Below, one piece after another: positions 22,439 to 31,985 of a DNA stretch of 64,000 nt. Source of the stretch: Monarcha castaneiventris obscurior (lineage: Eukaryota > Chordata > Aves > Passeriformes > Monarchidae); contig JAMPIT010000894.1 in NCBI GenBank assembly GCA_026261815.1, forward strand, positions 53,383,147 to 53,447,146, read 5' to 3'. Position 1 is the first letter of the stretch; each line of letters starts with the position of its first letter. Below the pieces are notes generated by a model. The model did not search any database. It was given only the letters and a program-made list of their open reading frames with translations, and was not told the DNA's origin. The translations under genes were made by a program, and so were the position numbers.

Positions 22439-23530
22439 GGCCCCGGCCCCGAGCCCGGCGCAGCCAGGGGATGTCTCGGCAGCGCCCGAGCCAATGGAGG
22501 CGGCGGCACCCGGGCAGCCTTTATCAGCGCCTCATCCCCCGGCTGCGGGGCCGCGGCCTCCAATAACCTGCTCCCTGCCCAAATATGAGGCGAGCCTCCG
22601 CTTCTGGCGTCACACAGCCCGCCACAGTGGGCTGCCACCCGGATGCCCCGGGGGGGAGACAGCCCCCCCCCCCCAGCACCTGGGCTGGGGGGGCCCTTCC
22701 TGTATCCCCCCCGTGCCTCCAACTGCGCTGCCGTAGCCTGCCGACAGCCATCCTGATGGGGACGGGCTTCACCCCAAATCCCAGCAAGAGCCTCCCTGGG
22801 ACCAGCCCCGGGCCCGGCACCTGCAACGCCCCAAGCCCCCACCCTCGGGGTGCTCCCCTCCCGCCGTGCCCGCAGCCCCCGCGGGGGCGGCAGCGGCCCC
22901 GGCTCCGCTCGGGGCTGGCAGGTGGCGGGGCCCCGGTGCCTCGCCTTGGCGCTGGCACATGGCGCTGCTGCCGCAGCTGCGGCCCCGCGCTCGCCTCGCC
23001 GCCGGCGCAGGAAGGAGGCGGTCACCCCCCGGCGGCTCCCGGCGGCGCCAGCGACCGCACGCGGCTCCGACACCTGCGCTGCCGCCGAGGGCGCCGCGGC
23101 TCCGCGCTGCCCCTGCCCCGCCGCCCCGGCTCCCTGCGACTCGGCAGCCGCGCGCTTCAGGAAACTTCCCCGTCTCCGCATTCACCACACTCTGCCAGCG
23201 CGCTCCCGCCGCGGGAATCCACTCTCCCTGCTGCCGCCCTCGCCCCTTCGCAGCCGCGGCTCCAGTGACCCACGCTGGCCCCGGTGCCTCCCCGAACACC
23301 CACTCCCACACCCAGACCTCTCTCACCGCTTCCACCCCGGATTTCCCATGGCACAGTCCCAGTTTTCTCCCTCTAGAAATCAACTTCCTGCTGGCGCAGA
23401 AACACAGAAACGGTCCGAGCTGGTGTCTCCAGAAAGGGTCCCTGAGACTTGACCCCCTCCCATTCCACGCACACCAAAGTCCAAACGAAAGTCTCTCTTC
23501 TTCCTCATCCTCGTCTCCTGCTGTGTTCAT
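22439..23530 (-). promoter_or_regulatory. CpG-rich promoter of SRCR copy B
   Basis: This is a near-identical copy of the copy A upstream block, including the TGATAAAGG element at about 22520 and the poly-C run near 22665. Few base differences over about 1 kb indicate recent duplication or homogenisation. Confidence 0.6.
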
Positions 23531-23539
23531 CAGTGTCCC

Positions 23540-24465
23540 TCACCTGGCCGGGTCCACGGTTTCCCGGGCCCTTTGTCATGCAAAGTCCCGGCACTTCCCG
23601 GCCTCGTGTCTCGGGCTCGCACGCAGAGCAAACCGAGCAGCTGGAACTGCAGCTGCTCCCCATCCAGCTGCACCCCAGCAATTCCTCACCGGCAGAACGT
23701 GCCGGTGCCTCGCTGCGCGGCGGCGGGAGGAGCTGCCCTGCCCCATCCCTCCGCGCTGCCGGGCCCTGCGGCACCGGGCAGCGTCCCGGCCCCGCTCCGC
23801 GGAGAGACGCGCGCAGGGCGCGGAGCCCGGAGCGGGGCCCGTGGGTGGGGACACCCGAACCGGAGGGCGGTGGCTGCTGCCCCGGGCAGAGGGGACAGGA
23901 GCTCTCCGGCTCCGCGGATACCCCTGCGCGCCCTCGGCCGGCTCTGGGGGTCTTTCCCGAGGCTTCCCTTTGGGCTGCACTATTCCCGCCTCACCTGCGG
24001 CTGCCAGGACCTCACCCAGTGCTGCGCCCTTGCCGCCTGCAGCCGCTCCCCGAGCCGAGGCCAAAGCCCTCCTTCCCTGCTCCCCTCGGCCCCACAGGCC
24101 GGGGAGCTGCCGGCTGTCGGGCGCCTGCTGCCCGGCCCTGGCCGCGCGGCTGCTGCAGGGGCCCCGTCTCACCCGCCTGGACCTGAGTGACAACGAGCTG
24201 GGAGCCCACGGCGTCCTGCAGCTCTGCCGGCAGCTGCGGCACCCCGCCTGCCCGCTGCGGAGCCTGGGGTGAGGGCCCTGACACGGCCAAGCCCAGCAAT
24301 CTCCCCGTGCCCTTCTGCCTTAGCCCACCGTGCCCAGGGATGCATCTGGGCTTCCACTTCCTGCCCCACGTCCCCGAGGGATGGCTGATGTGCCCGGGAT
24401 GGAGGTGCCAGCCCCGGAGTGAGGCCCCAGCCCTGGAACTCAGTCTCCACACAGTTTGGGTTTAG
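23540..24465 (+). pseudogene. NLR 3'-end pseudogene fragment 2
   Basis: This is the second truncated NLR copy and is nearly identical to fragment 1. It keeps about 150 bases (23545-23695) missing from fragment 1. The intact LRR exon is 24098-24268, with both splice sites. The middle LRR exon is broken in the same place (about 24000-24030) and the last coding exon is absent. The shared breakpoints show that fragment 1 and fragment 2 descend from one already damaged copy. Confidence 0.85.
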
Positions 24466-24537
24466 TATTGGCCATGCAGGGCCTGGTTTTTGGTAGCAGG
24501 GGGGGTCACAGAGGGGGCTCCTGTGAGAAGCTGCTGG

Positions 24538-24632
24538 TATCCATATCCATATATGGATATATGATATGGATACATATGATATATATGATATATATGGATA
24601 TATATCATATCCATATCCATATCCATTTCCAC
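24538..24632. repeat. AT-rich palindromic ATATCC/GATATAT repeat
   Basis: A (TATCCA)n and (GATATA)n stretch folds back on itself: the CCATATCCATATAT side can pair with the ATATATGGATATATATC side. It interrupts GCTGCTGG-TTTCCACCAT, which is continuous in LTR copy 1, so it arose after duplication. Confidence 0.9.
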
Positions 24633-24940
24633 CATATCCAGCAAAGCCAATACCTGATGGCTCTGAAGATGGACATACTGTGGCCAAAACTGAGCCAATG
24701 AGAGAGGTTCCTAACACCTCTGTGAGGACATTTTTAAGACGAAAATCAAAACAAAGTCACACAGTTTTGGCTTCTAGCCAGAGAAGAGGAAGTGGTGAGA
24801 ACATGTGAGGGCAACAACATGGCGACACCAAGGGCAGTGAAGGAGGAGGGGGAGGAGGTGCCCCAGGCGCTGGAGCCGAGATGCCTCTGCAGGCCGTGGT
24901 GGAGCCCATGGTGAGGCAGCTGTGTCCCACAGCCCGTGGG

Positions 24941-25220
24941 GATCCACGGGGGATGCAGAGATCCACCCGCAGCCTGTGGGGATCCATGGGGGATGCAGAG
25001 ATCCACCTGCAGCCCATGTGGATCCATGGGGGATGCAGAGATCCACATGCAGCCCCTGGGGATCCACGGGGGATGCAGAGATCCACCTGCAGCCCGTGGG
25101 GATCCACAGGGGATGCAGAGATTCACCTGTAGCCCCTGGGGATCCACGGGGGATGCAGAGATCCACCTGCAGCCCGTGGGGATCCACGGGGGATGCAGAG
25201 ATCCACCCGCAGCCCGTGGG
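24941..25220 (+). repeat. 40-bp tandem repeat inside LTR, 7 units
   Basis: Units start at 24941, 24981, 25021, 25061, 25101, 25141 and 25181. Each reads GATCCACGGGGGATGCAGAG plus ATCCACCTGCAGCCCGTGGG with small changes. The matching array in LTR copy 1 has three. Confidence 0.92.
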
Positions 25221-25870
25221 GGAAGTGCCCGTGCCAGAGCCGGTGGATGCCTGGAGGAGGCTGCATTCCCGTGGAAGAGCCGGTGGAGAGAGAGAGGGCC
25301 CTGCTCCCAGGCTGGAGCAGCCTGTCCTTGGAGGACTGCACCCCGTGGAAAGAGAGACCCACGGCGCAGCAGTTTTGGGAGGGCTGTGTGCCCGTGGCAG
25401 GGACTCACGCTGCAGCAGGGGCATTGGGACTGCTGCTCGTGAGAGTGGAGCCACGGCGGAGAGGTTCGTGGAGAACTGTCTCCCGTGGGAGGGACCCACG
25501 GCCTCCCAGGGGAAGGACTCCTCTCCCGGAGCAGCAGAAGGAAATCTCGGTGATGAACTGACCAAACCCCCATGCCCTGTCTCCCTACAGTGTCAGTGGG
25601 AAGGAAGGAGGGGCTGTGGGGAAAAGGTATTTTTGAGGGTTTCTTTCACTTCTCATTATCCTCCTCTGATTCTGTTAGCAATAAATTCACCTTGTAACTT
25701 TAAGTTAAGCCTATTTTGTCCCTGAAGTGTTTCCTCCCGGTCCCTATCTCAACTAATGAAGCCTTCATCAACTTTTTTCCCTCACTACTCTGCCCAGCTG
25801 AGGCAGGGGAGGGTGAACAAGCAACTCTCCTGGGTGCCTGGCATCGGGCCAATGAAGAACCACAACAGTC

Positions 25871-25876
25871 TTTAAT
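25871..25876 (-). terminator. SRCR copy C polyadenylation signal (ATTAAA)
   Basis: Minus-strand ATTAAA lies about 180 bases past the copy C stop codon, in the same position as in copies A and B. Confidence 0.5.
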
Positions 25877-26053
25877 TAAAAAAAAGGGAACTTCAGATGG
25901 AAATCAAAGAAAATCCCTACAGAAGAGCTGTTTTCCTGCAGTGCTGCCCAGGAAGGGGTGACCTCTGTGGGCAGGGCCACCCCTTCCTGGGGACAGGGCC
26001 CCACCACACTGCCACACACATGTCCCCACGGCTGCCCCATGGCCCGGGCATCC

Positions 26054-29000
26054 TCAGGGCGACGGCCCCAGGGCGCTGCTGCCGACATCATCATAGTCTG
26101 TGTGCGCCGGGGGTTGTTCCGAGAGGTCTCTGGTGGCTCCTGGGGGATTCGGAGGGGAGTAGATCCCACCTTGAGGACAGCACAGAAGGGGACATGGGGA
26201 CAGACGGCTCCGTGTCCCCCCCGACAGGCCCCACCTGGGCTCCGGCTGCAGCACCCATGGATCTACAGCCGGAGCCCTGCCCACCCCCGCAGCCAAACCC
26301 TGCCACAAAGTGCCCCTGCAGAGGAGACAGGGCAGCTGTGAGCCCTCTTACCTGTGGGCAGGACACAGATCCACCTCTGCTGTGCCACGCCGTCGGAGAT
26401 GTCCCCCGTGCTGGGAGCGGGGGGCTCCTGTGGCACATCCAGGGCGTCGTCGTAGCCATCTGGGATTCCGTGCTCGGGCCAGGCAGGGGGGTCTGGGACA
26501 GGCACAGGGGTCCATGGCAGTGACCCGGTGGCCATGGCAGGGCTGTGGCTGTGCCATTCCCCCCGGCCTTGCCAGCGGGGATGTGCTGGGGGCCCTTGAG
26601 TCCCGCAGGGAAAGGCGATGCTTGGCTGCACACTGACAAGGGGGGCACTTGGCCCCTCAGCTCCCCTGCCTGGCCATGTCCCCTGTCCCCAGCAGTCCCC
26701 GCTGGCTTCCTGCCCCGTGGCCCTACCTGGGGCTGCCTCGGTGTCACTCCCCTCCACGCTGTCCCCGCTGTAATACGGCAGCTTCTTCACCGACCCCTCC
26801 GACAGGGAACCTGCAGGGCAGAAGCAGGGACTTGGGCGTGGCCTCCAGTGGCCCCGAGGGTGACACAACCTCACACCACACAGCGGGGCTGCCCTGGGAC
26901 CGAGGGACACCCCCGGCCCCTGCCGAGGAGCCACTGCCGGGCCACCAGGACCCGGAGCTGCCGTGGGGCTCTGGGGCAGAGCCCCCTCTCCGGGCAGAGC
27001 TGGGGCACGGGCGCTGCACCCACCTGGCCGACTGGGCACCTCCCGGCACTCCGGCATCGCGGTGTAGTCCAGCTCCTCGTAGACAGCATTGGAGACGGCA
27101 TCTGCAGCTCTGCCGGGGCCTGGAACGAGAGGCACCATTTACCCGGGGCCCTGGACACCGCGGGTGCCACCGGGGTCACCCCTGCCCACCTTCGGAGCCG
27201 TTCCGCAGGGCGGGAGCCCCGGAACCCCCAAACCGGGTCTGTGCCAGCCCCCGCCCGCCAGGACCCACCTCGGCGCCAGGCGCGGGCACGGCACAGCAGC
27301 ACGGCCAGGGCGCCCAGGGCCAGGCACAGCAGCGTCCCCAGCACCACGCACAGGACACTTGGCACCGGCACAGCCCCCACGGCCACCGCCGTGGCTGCGC
27401 TGACAGGGACACCTGGGTGGGGACACGGGGAAGAAGTGAGCGGAGGGGGATCCCAGCCAGCCCGGCGCTGGGGGTGCCGGTACGGGCAGAGCTACCTGCG
27501 CTGGTGGCACCGTCGGGATGTGGGGTAGTGTCTGTCTCAGCGACGCCATCGCCGTCCCCATCACAAAGCACGTACGCGTCCCCGTCTGGGCCGCAGCTCT
27601 GCAGATTCCAGGGTGCCGAGGGGCACTCCCAGAGCGAGCGGGCCCCGTCCTCACAGCCCACCCAGGCCAGCCAGGCGCGGTCCGGCTGCTGGGCGGGGAC
27701 GGCCGACAGCCAGCCCCGGTCCCCGCAGCCCAGCTGGCGGCAGACGGCGGCGGCGGTGCCGGGGCTGCCGCCCTGGGCGCACACGCGGCCCCAGGTGCCG
27801 TTGTGGGACACCTCCAGGAACCCGCGGCAGCGCCCGTGGCCGCCCGCCAGCCGCACGGAGAGCTGCTCTGCAAGGGGTGCGGGGCGGTCACGGCACGGCC
27901 ACCAACCCCCGGGGGCTCCCCCGGACCCCGATCTGGGGCTGCCCGGCACTGACCTGAGCACACGGCCCCTGCCCCGCCGCCGCGCCCGCACTCGCGCCGT
28001 TCCCGACGCCCGCATTCCCAGAGAGACTCCTCGCTCCCGGAGCACTGAGGGATGTACGGCCACAGCGGCCCCGTGCCGGGACCCCAGCGCGCCCAGCTCG
28101 GTGCCTCCAGCGCCGTGCCACAGCCCAGCTCCCGGCAGACAACGGCGGCGGCCTGCAGCTCCCAGCCTTCCTGGCACACGGAGCTCCACGTGCCACCGGA
28201 ATAAACCTCCACGCGCCCAGCGCAGCGCCCGGAGCTCCCCGCCAGCCTCACCCGCCGGCTGCCTGCGCCCACACAAGGACCGGGCTGGGGTGGCTGCTTG
28301 GGGCACCGCCACCTCCAGCCCTTCCCGGGACACCCACCTGAGCAGATGATGACCAACTCCTCAGGTCTGCTGGTTGGTTCAGGGCCCATCCCCGACACAT
28401 CGTCCATCTCTTTAAGCTCCTCATCCATCTCCTCAGGGCTGCTGGTCAGCGCAGAACCCATGCCCGAAATGTCCATCTCTTCAGTCATGATGTCCACCTC
28501 TCTGGGGCTGCTGCTCAACACAGTGGCTGTACCCAAGGCCGTGTAAACGACCTTGGGGACACCACAGCCCAGCATTGCACAAACCATGTGCACATCCCTT
28601 GACTTCCACTGCTCCGCAGGCACAGGGCGCCATGCCGGGCTGGTTATGGTCTCCTCCAGCCGCCCATCGCACAAGCTCTGACCCCCCACCAGCCGCACGG
28701 ACTCGACGAAGCCACCAACACCTGCAAAGTCACCAGCAGAGCCATGGGGCTGTGGCTCCTGGCTCAGACCACGCTTCACTCCAAACATCCCTGCATCATC
28801 TGCTCCCAATTCTTAGGGGGCCCTAAAAGCCCATAAGGCAACTCCCGCAGTACACACCTGAGCAGTTGACGGCAGCGGCGTTGCCGGGGGCACAGGGGGG
28901 CTTCCCCAGCACAGCCACGGGGCACTCGCCCGGGTGCCGCTCGCTCCCGCTGCAGCCGAAGGCGTCCGGCCGCAGGGGCCCGTCCCCGCTGCCGAAGGAG

Positions 29001-30471
29001 CCTCCCGGGGGCACGCTGAAGGCGCGGCCGCAGCCCAGGTGGCGGCACAGGACGTGGGCATCGGGCAGGTCCCACTCACTGGCACAGACCGACCCCCACG
29101 TGCCCCTCACCGCCACCTCCACCCGCCCGGCGCATCCCGAGCTGCTGTTCCCCAGCCGGAAGCCCGTGTAGGCTGTGGCAGAAAGGGCAGTGAGGGGGGA
29201 CGTGGTGCAGGGACCCCAACAGCCCCCGCTATCCCCGGCACTTACGGGAGCAGATGACGCTGCCAGGGCCGGTGCAGCCCTGGCCGTGGGGCAGACGCCG
29301 GGCACAGGCGCTCAGGAGGGGCTCGGTGCCATTGCACTGGAAGCCCCCGTCCCACAGCGGCCCCGATCCCGCCCCAAATCGCCCGCTGCCGGGGATGGCG
29401 AGCGCCGCTCCACAGCCCAGCTCCCGGCAAACCACTTGGGCCACCTTCATGTCCACCTGATCCTCGCAGACACCCACCCAGGCCCGGCCCTTCCGCACCT
29501 CCAACTGCCCGGCACACGCTCTGTCACCTCCAACCAGCCGGGAAAACCCTGCGGGAGCAGTGCAGGATCAGTGTCCAGGGACGTGCGTGAAGGGCCACAT
29601 CCCCCCCAGTCCGGCAACTACCTTGGCAAACAACGGCAGTGTCGAAGTTATGGATGGCGGCATAGGGACCCCAGCCACGGATCTCGCAGTCCCAGAGAGC
29701 GGCCTCATTCCCACTGCAGTCTACCACGGCCAGACTGACAGGCCCATCCCCTGCACCAAAGTGGTCGCGGGCAAAATAGGCACCGGCAGCCGAGCCACAG
29801 CCCAGCTGCTGGCACACCACCTCGGCGTCCTCCATGTCCCAGAAGTCATCTCCCACCGAGCCCCAACGTTCCTGCAGCTTCACTTCCACTCTCCCGGCGC
29901 AGGGACTGCCACCGCCCGCCAGCCTCAGCTCCACGGCATCTGCACCGGGGCACCGGCACGGCTCAGCCCTGCCCTGCACGCTCCAGCACAAGGCGGCTGC
30001 CCCGCCACGGCCGCCGTGTCCCCTCACCTGTGCACGTCACCCCCACATCCCGCTCGTGGCCACAGAAGTGCTTTCCCCATCCGAAGTGCGGACATTGCTC
30101 CAGCGTATCCTCGGTGCCGCGGCAGAAGTAGGGCTGCAGCCAGATGCGCCCGGTGCCCTGCCCGAACGGGGCGTACGGGGACGCCCTGGCCACCCGGCCG
30201 CAGCCCAGCTGCCGGCACACCACCGTGGCCCAGCGCGCTTCCCAGTCGAAGTCGTAGACGCAGACGGAGCCCCACTCCCCGCCGCGCTTCAGCTCCACGC
30301 GCCCGGCACAGCGCCCGCCGCCGCCCACCAGGCGCAGCTCCCCGGAGCCTGCGGCACGGAGGCCGCTGAGCCGGGCCCGCCGCCGCCGCGGGCCCCGCTC
30401 CCGCCCGCCCGGCACTCACCCCCGCACAGCCGCACGCACACGAGCAGCCCCAGCGCCGCCATCGGCCCCAT
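26054..30471 (-). CDS. Group-B SRCR transmembrane receptor, copy C
   Basis: Third tandem paralogue, nearest to AIP. Signal peptide exon 30420-30471; SRCR exons about 30028-30348, 29623-29939, 29246-29548, 28859-29173, 28342-28710 (degenerate), 27958-28266 and 27500-27871; then membrane and tail exons to the stop at 26054-26056. Most exons are near identical to A and B. Differences: the second SRCR exon has only one unit of the WGPY repeat, ending in NFD instead of NFS, so the sequon is lost. The degenerate exon is largely different sequence. The first SRCR domain has some changes (YFCRGTEDTLEQC, GWGKHFCGHERDVG). The frame appears open throughout. There is no NLR fragment or LTR on its 5' side, so it is the end of the array. 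Confidence 0.9.
28342..28710 (-). other. Copy-C-specific divergent SRCR exon
   Basis: It keeps the exon position, the start FVESVRLVGGQSLCDG, the core MVCAMLGCG and the final ICSG. The middle is an acidic insert with two imperfect repeats of the form EMDxSGMGSxxTSSPEE. Copies A and B have a lysine- and glutamate-rich helical insert instead. The adjoining intron and exon 28859-29173 return to near identity. Confidence 0.8.
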
Positions 30472-31157
30472 GGCCCCGGCCCCGAGCCCGGCGCAGCCAG
30501 GGGATGTCTCGGCAGCGCCCGAGCCAATGGAGGCGGCGGCACCCGGGCAGCCTTTATCAGCGCCTCATCCCCCGGCTGCGGGGCCGCGGCCTCCAATAAC
30601 CTGCTCCCTGCCCAAATATGAGGCGAGCCTCCGCTTCTGGCGTCACACAGCCCGCCACAGTGGGCTGCCACCCGGATGCCCCGGGGGGGAGACAGCCCCC
30701 CCCCCCCACAGCACCTGGGCTGGGGGGGCCCTTCCTGTATCCCCCCCGTGCCTCCAACTGCGCTGCCGGAGCCTGCCGACAGCCATCCTGATGGGGACGG
30801 GCTTCACCCCAAATCCCAGCAAGAGCCTCCCTGGGACCAGCCCCGGGCCCGGCACCTGCAACGCCCCAAGCCCCCACCCTCGGGGTGCTCCCCTCCCGCC
30901 GTGCCCGCAGCCCCCGCGGGGGCGGCAGCGGCCCCGGCTCCGCTCGGGGCTGGCAGGTGGCGGGGCCCCGGTGCCTCGCCTTGGCGCTGGCACATGGCGC
31001 TGCTGCCGCAGCTGCGGCCCCGCGCTCGCCTCGCCGCCGGCGCAGGAAGGAGGCGGTCACCCCCCGGCGGCTCCCGGCGGCGCCAGCGACCGCACGCGGC
31101 TCCGACACCTGCGCTGCCGCCGAGGGCGCCGCGGCTCCGCGCTGCCCCTGCCCCGCG
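30472..31157 (-). promoter_or_regulatory. CpG-rich promoter of SRCR copy C
   Basis: It matches the copy A and B promoters up to about 31156 (CTGCCCCTGCCCCG) and then abruptly becomes unrelated. This marks the right breakpoint of the duplicated unit. Confidence 0.6.
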
Positions 31158-31985
31158 GTGAAGCCACAGCGGGGGGGGGGGGCACAGAGCCCGCTTGATT
31201 CCTCGGGGAACCACCTGGGTAAGCGGAGACCAAGTACCACCGAAAAACAAGGGGTGCGGGGGGGGGAGCAGGAGCTGTCTCAAGGTCTCAGTTGTGTGTG
31301 AGGGTGAGGACGAGGCTGAGCCACCTCTCCAGCATTGCTGAGCAATGACACTGGCAGCAGTGTTCCCTACGGGGTCACTCCTGCAGCGGTGCAGTCACCT
31401 GCAGGAGCCACCAGCCTCTCTGAGGGACCAGGGACCTGCAACTTGCCAGTGTCCTGTTGTCACCCCGGGATGGCTTATGGGCTGGGCTGAATCCTGGTGA
31501 GCCCTGAGCTGTCCTCCCTCAGCGATTTCGCATGGCCCTGCCGTGGCTGCCGATCCTTCCTGCCCGCACGGAGACCCGGCCGGGCTGGCGGGAGGGGACG
31601 AATCGGCTCCGCTGTCCCTGCGGCGGGGCGGGGACCCTCACAGTGGGTCCTGTCAACACTATCAACCTCCCATCCTAGACCGCGGCCTTTCCATGGAGGT
31701 TGGCAGAGTGCCACAGGAACTTCGCATTCCGGAACGCCTCCCGTGTCTCCTGGAATGGCACGCCAGGAGGAGGGGGGGGGGGGACGGGGAAAGAGGAGAA
31801 CCACGCGGGAACCGAGCGCGCCGCTGCCCCCGCCCGTGGCCGCGCCCCCTTCCCGGAGCCTCCGCCCCACAGCGCCACCTCCGCGCCGCCAGGGGGCGCC
31901 CCGCGCAGCCACGGCTATCCGGAAAGAGCCGAGTGACGGCGGAGGCGGCCGAGCCGGGGCTGGCGGCGCGGGCGGAGCGGGCGCG
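31158..31985. other. Intergenic region and AIP promoter
   Basis: Unique DNA between the duplication breakpoint and AIP. A poly-G run lies at 31171-31181. From about 31550 the sequence becomes a CpG island containing ETS-like CCGGAA motifs (31729-31734 and near 31919), as expected for a housekeeping promoter. No coding exon is recognised. Confidence 0.55.

Larger units (their letters stand above)
24466..25869 (+). mobile_element. Avian endogenous retrovirus solo LTR, copy 2
   Basis: Counterpart of 16692-17717 at the same site in the next duplicated unit. It has the same start (GTATTGGCCATGCAGGGCC), TATA-like block (TTTTTAAGA), AATAAA at 25680 and an end at AACCACAACA. It is longer because of an AT-rich insertion (24538-24632), a further interior segment (24795-24935) absent from copy 1, and four extra 40-bp units. 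No internal retroviral genes are seen. Confidence 0.75.

Noticed and set aside
16942..25220. CRISPR-like regular repeats
   Set aside because: The 40-bp units are contiguous with no unique spacers, and the genome is a vertebrate.
24746..25573. 275-codon minus-strand frame with repeated SASPVDPHGLQVDLCIP-like sequence
   Set aside because: It is the antisense of the 40-bp LTR repeat, with no start context or splice evidence. It also falls in a non-coding LTR.
10400..31157. CD5 or CD6 orthologues
   Set aside because: CD5/CD6 have three SRCR domains. These genes have seven SRCR-like exons and a different tail.
29834..31198. Long plus-strand open frame (about 450 codons) antisense to SRCR copy C
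   Set aside because: It is a GC-rich shadow of the SRCR exons and promoter, with low-complexity Pro/Ala/Arg content and no family signature.
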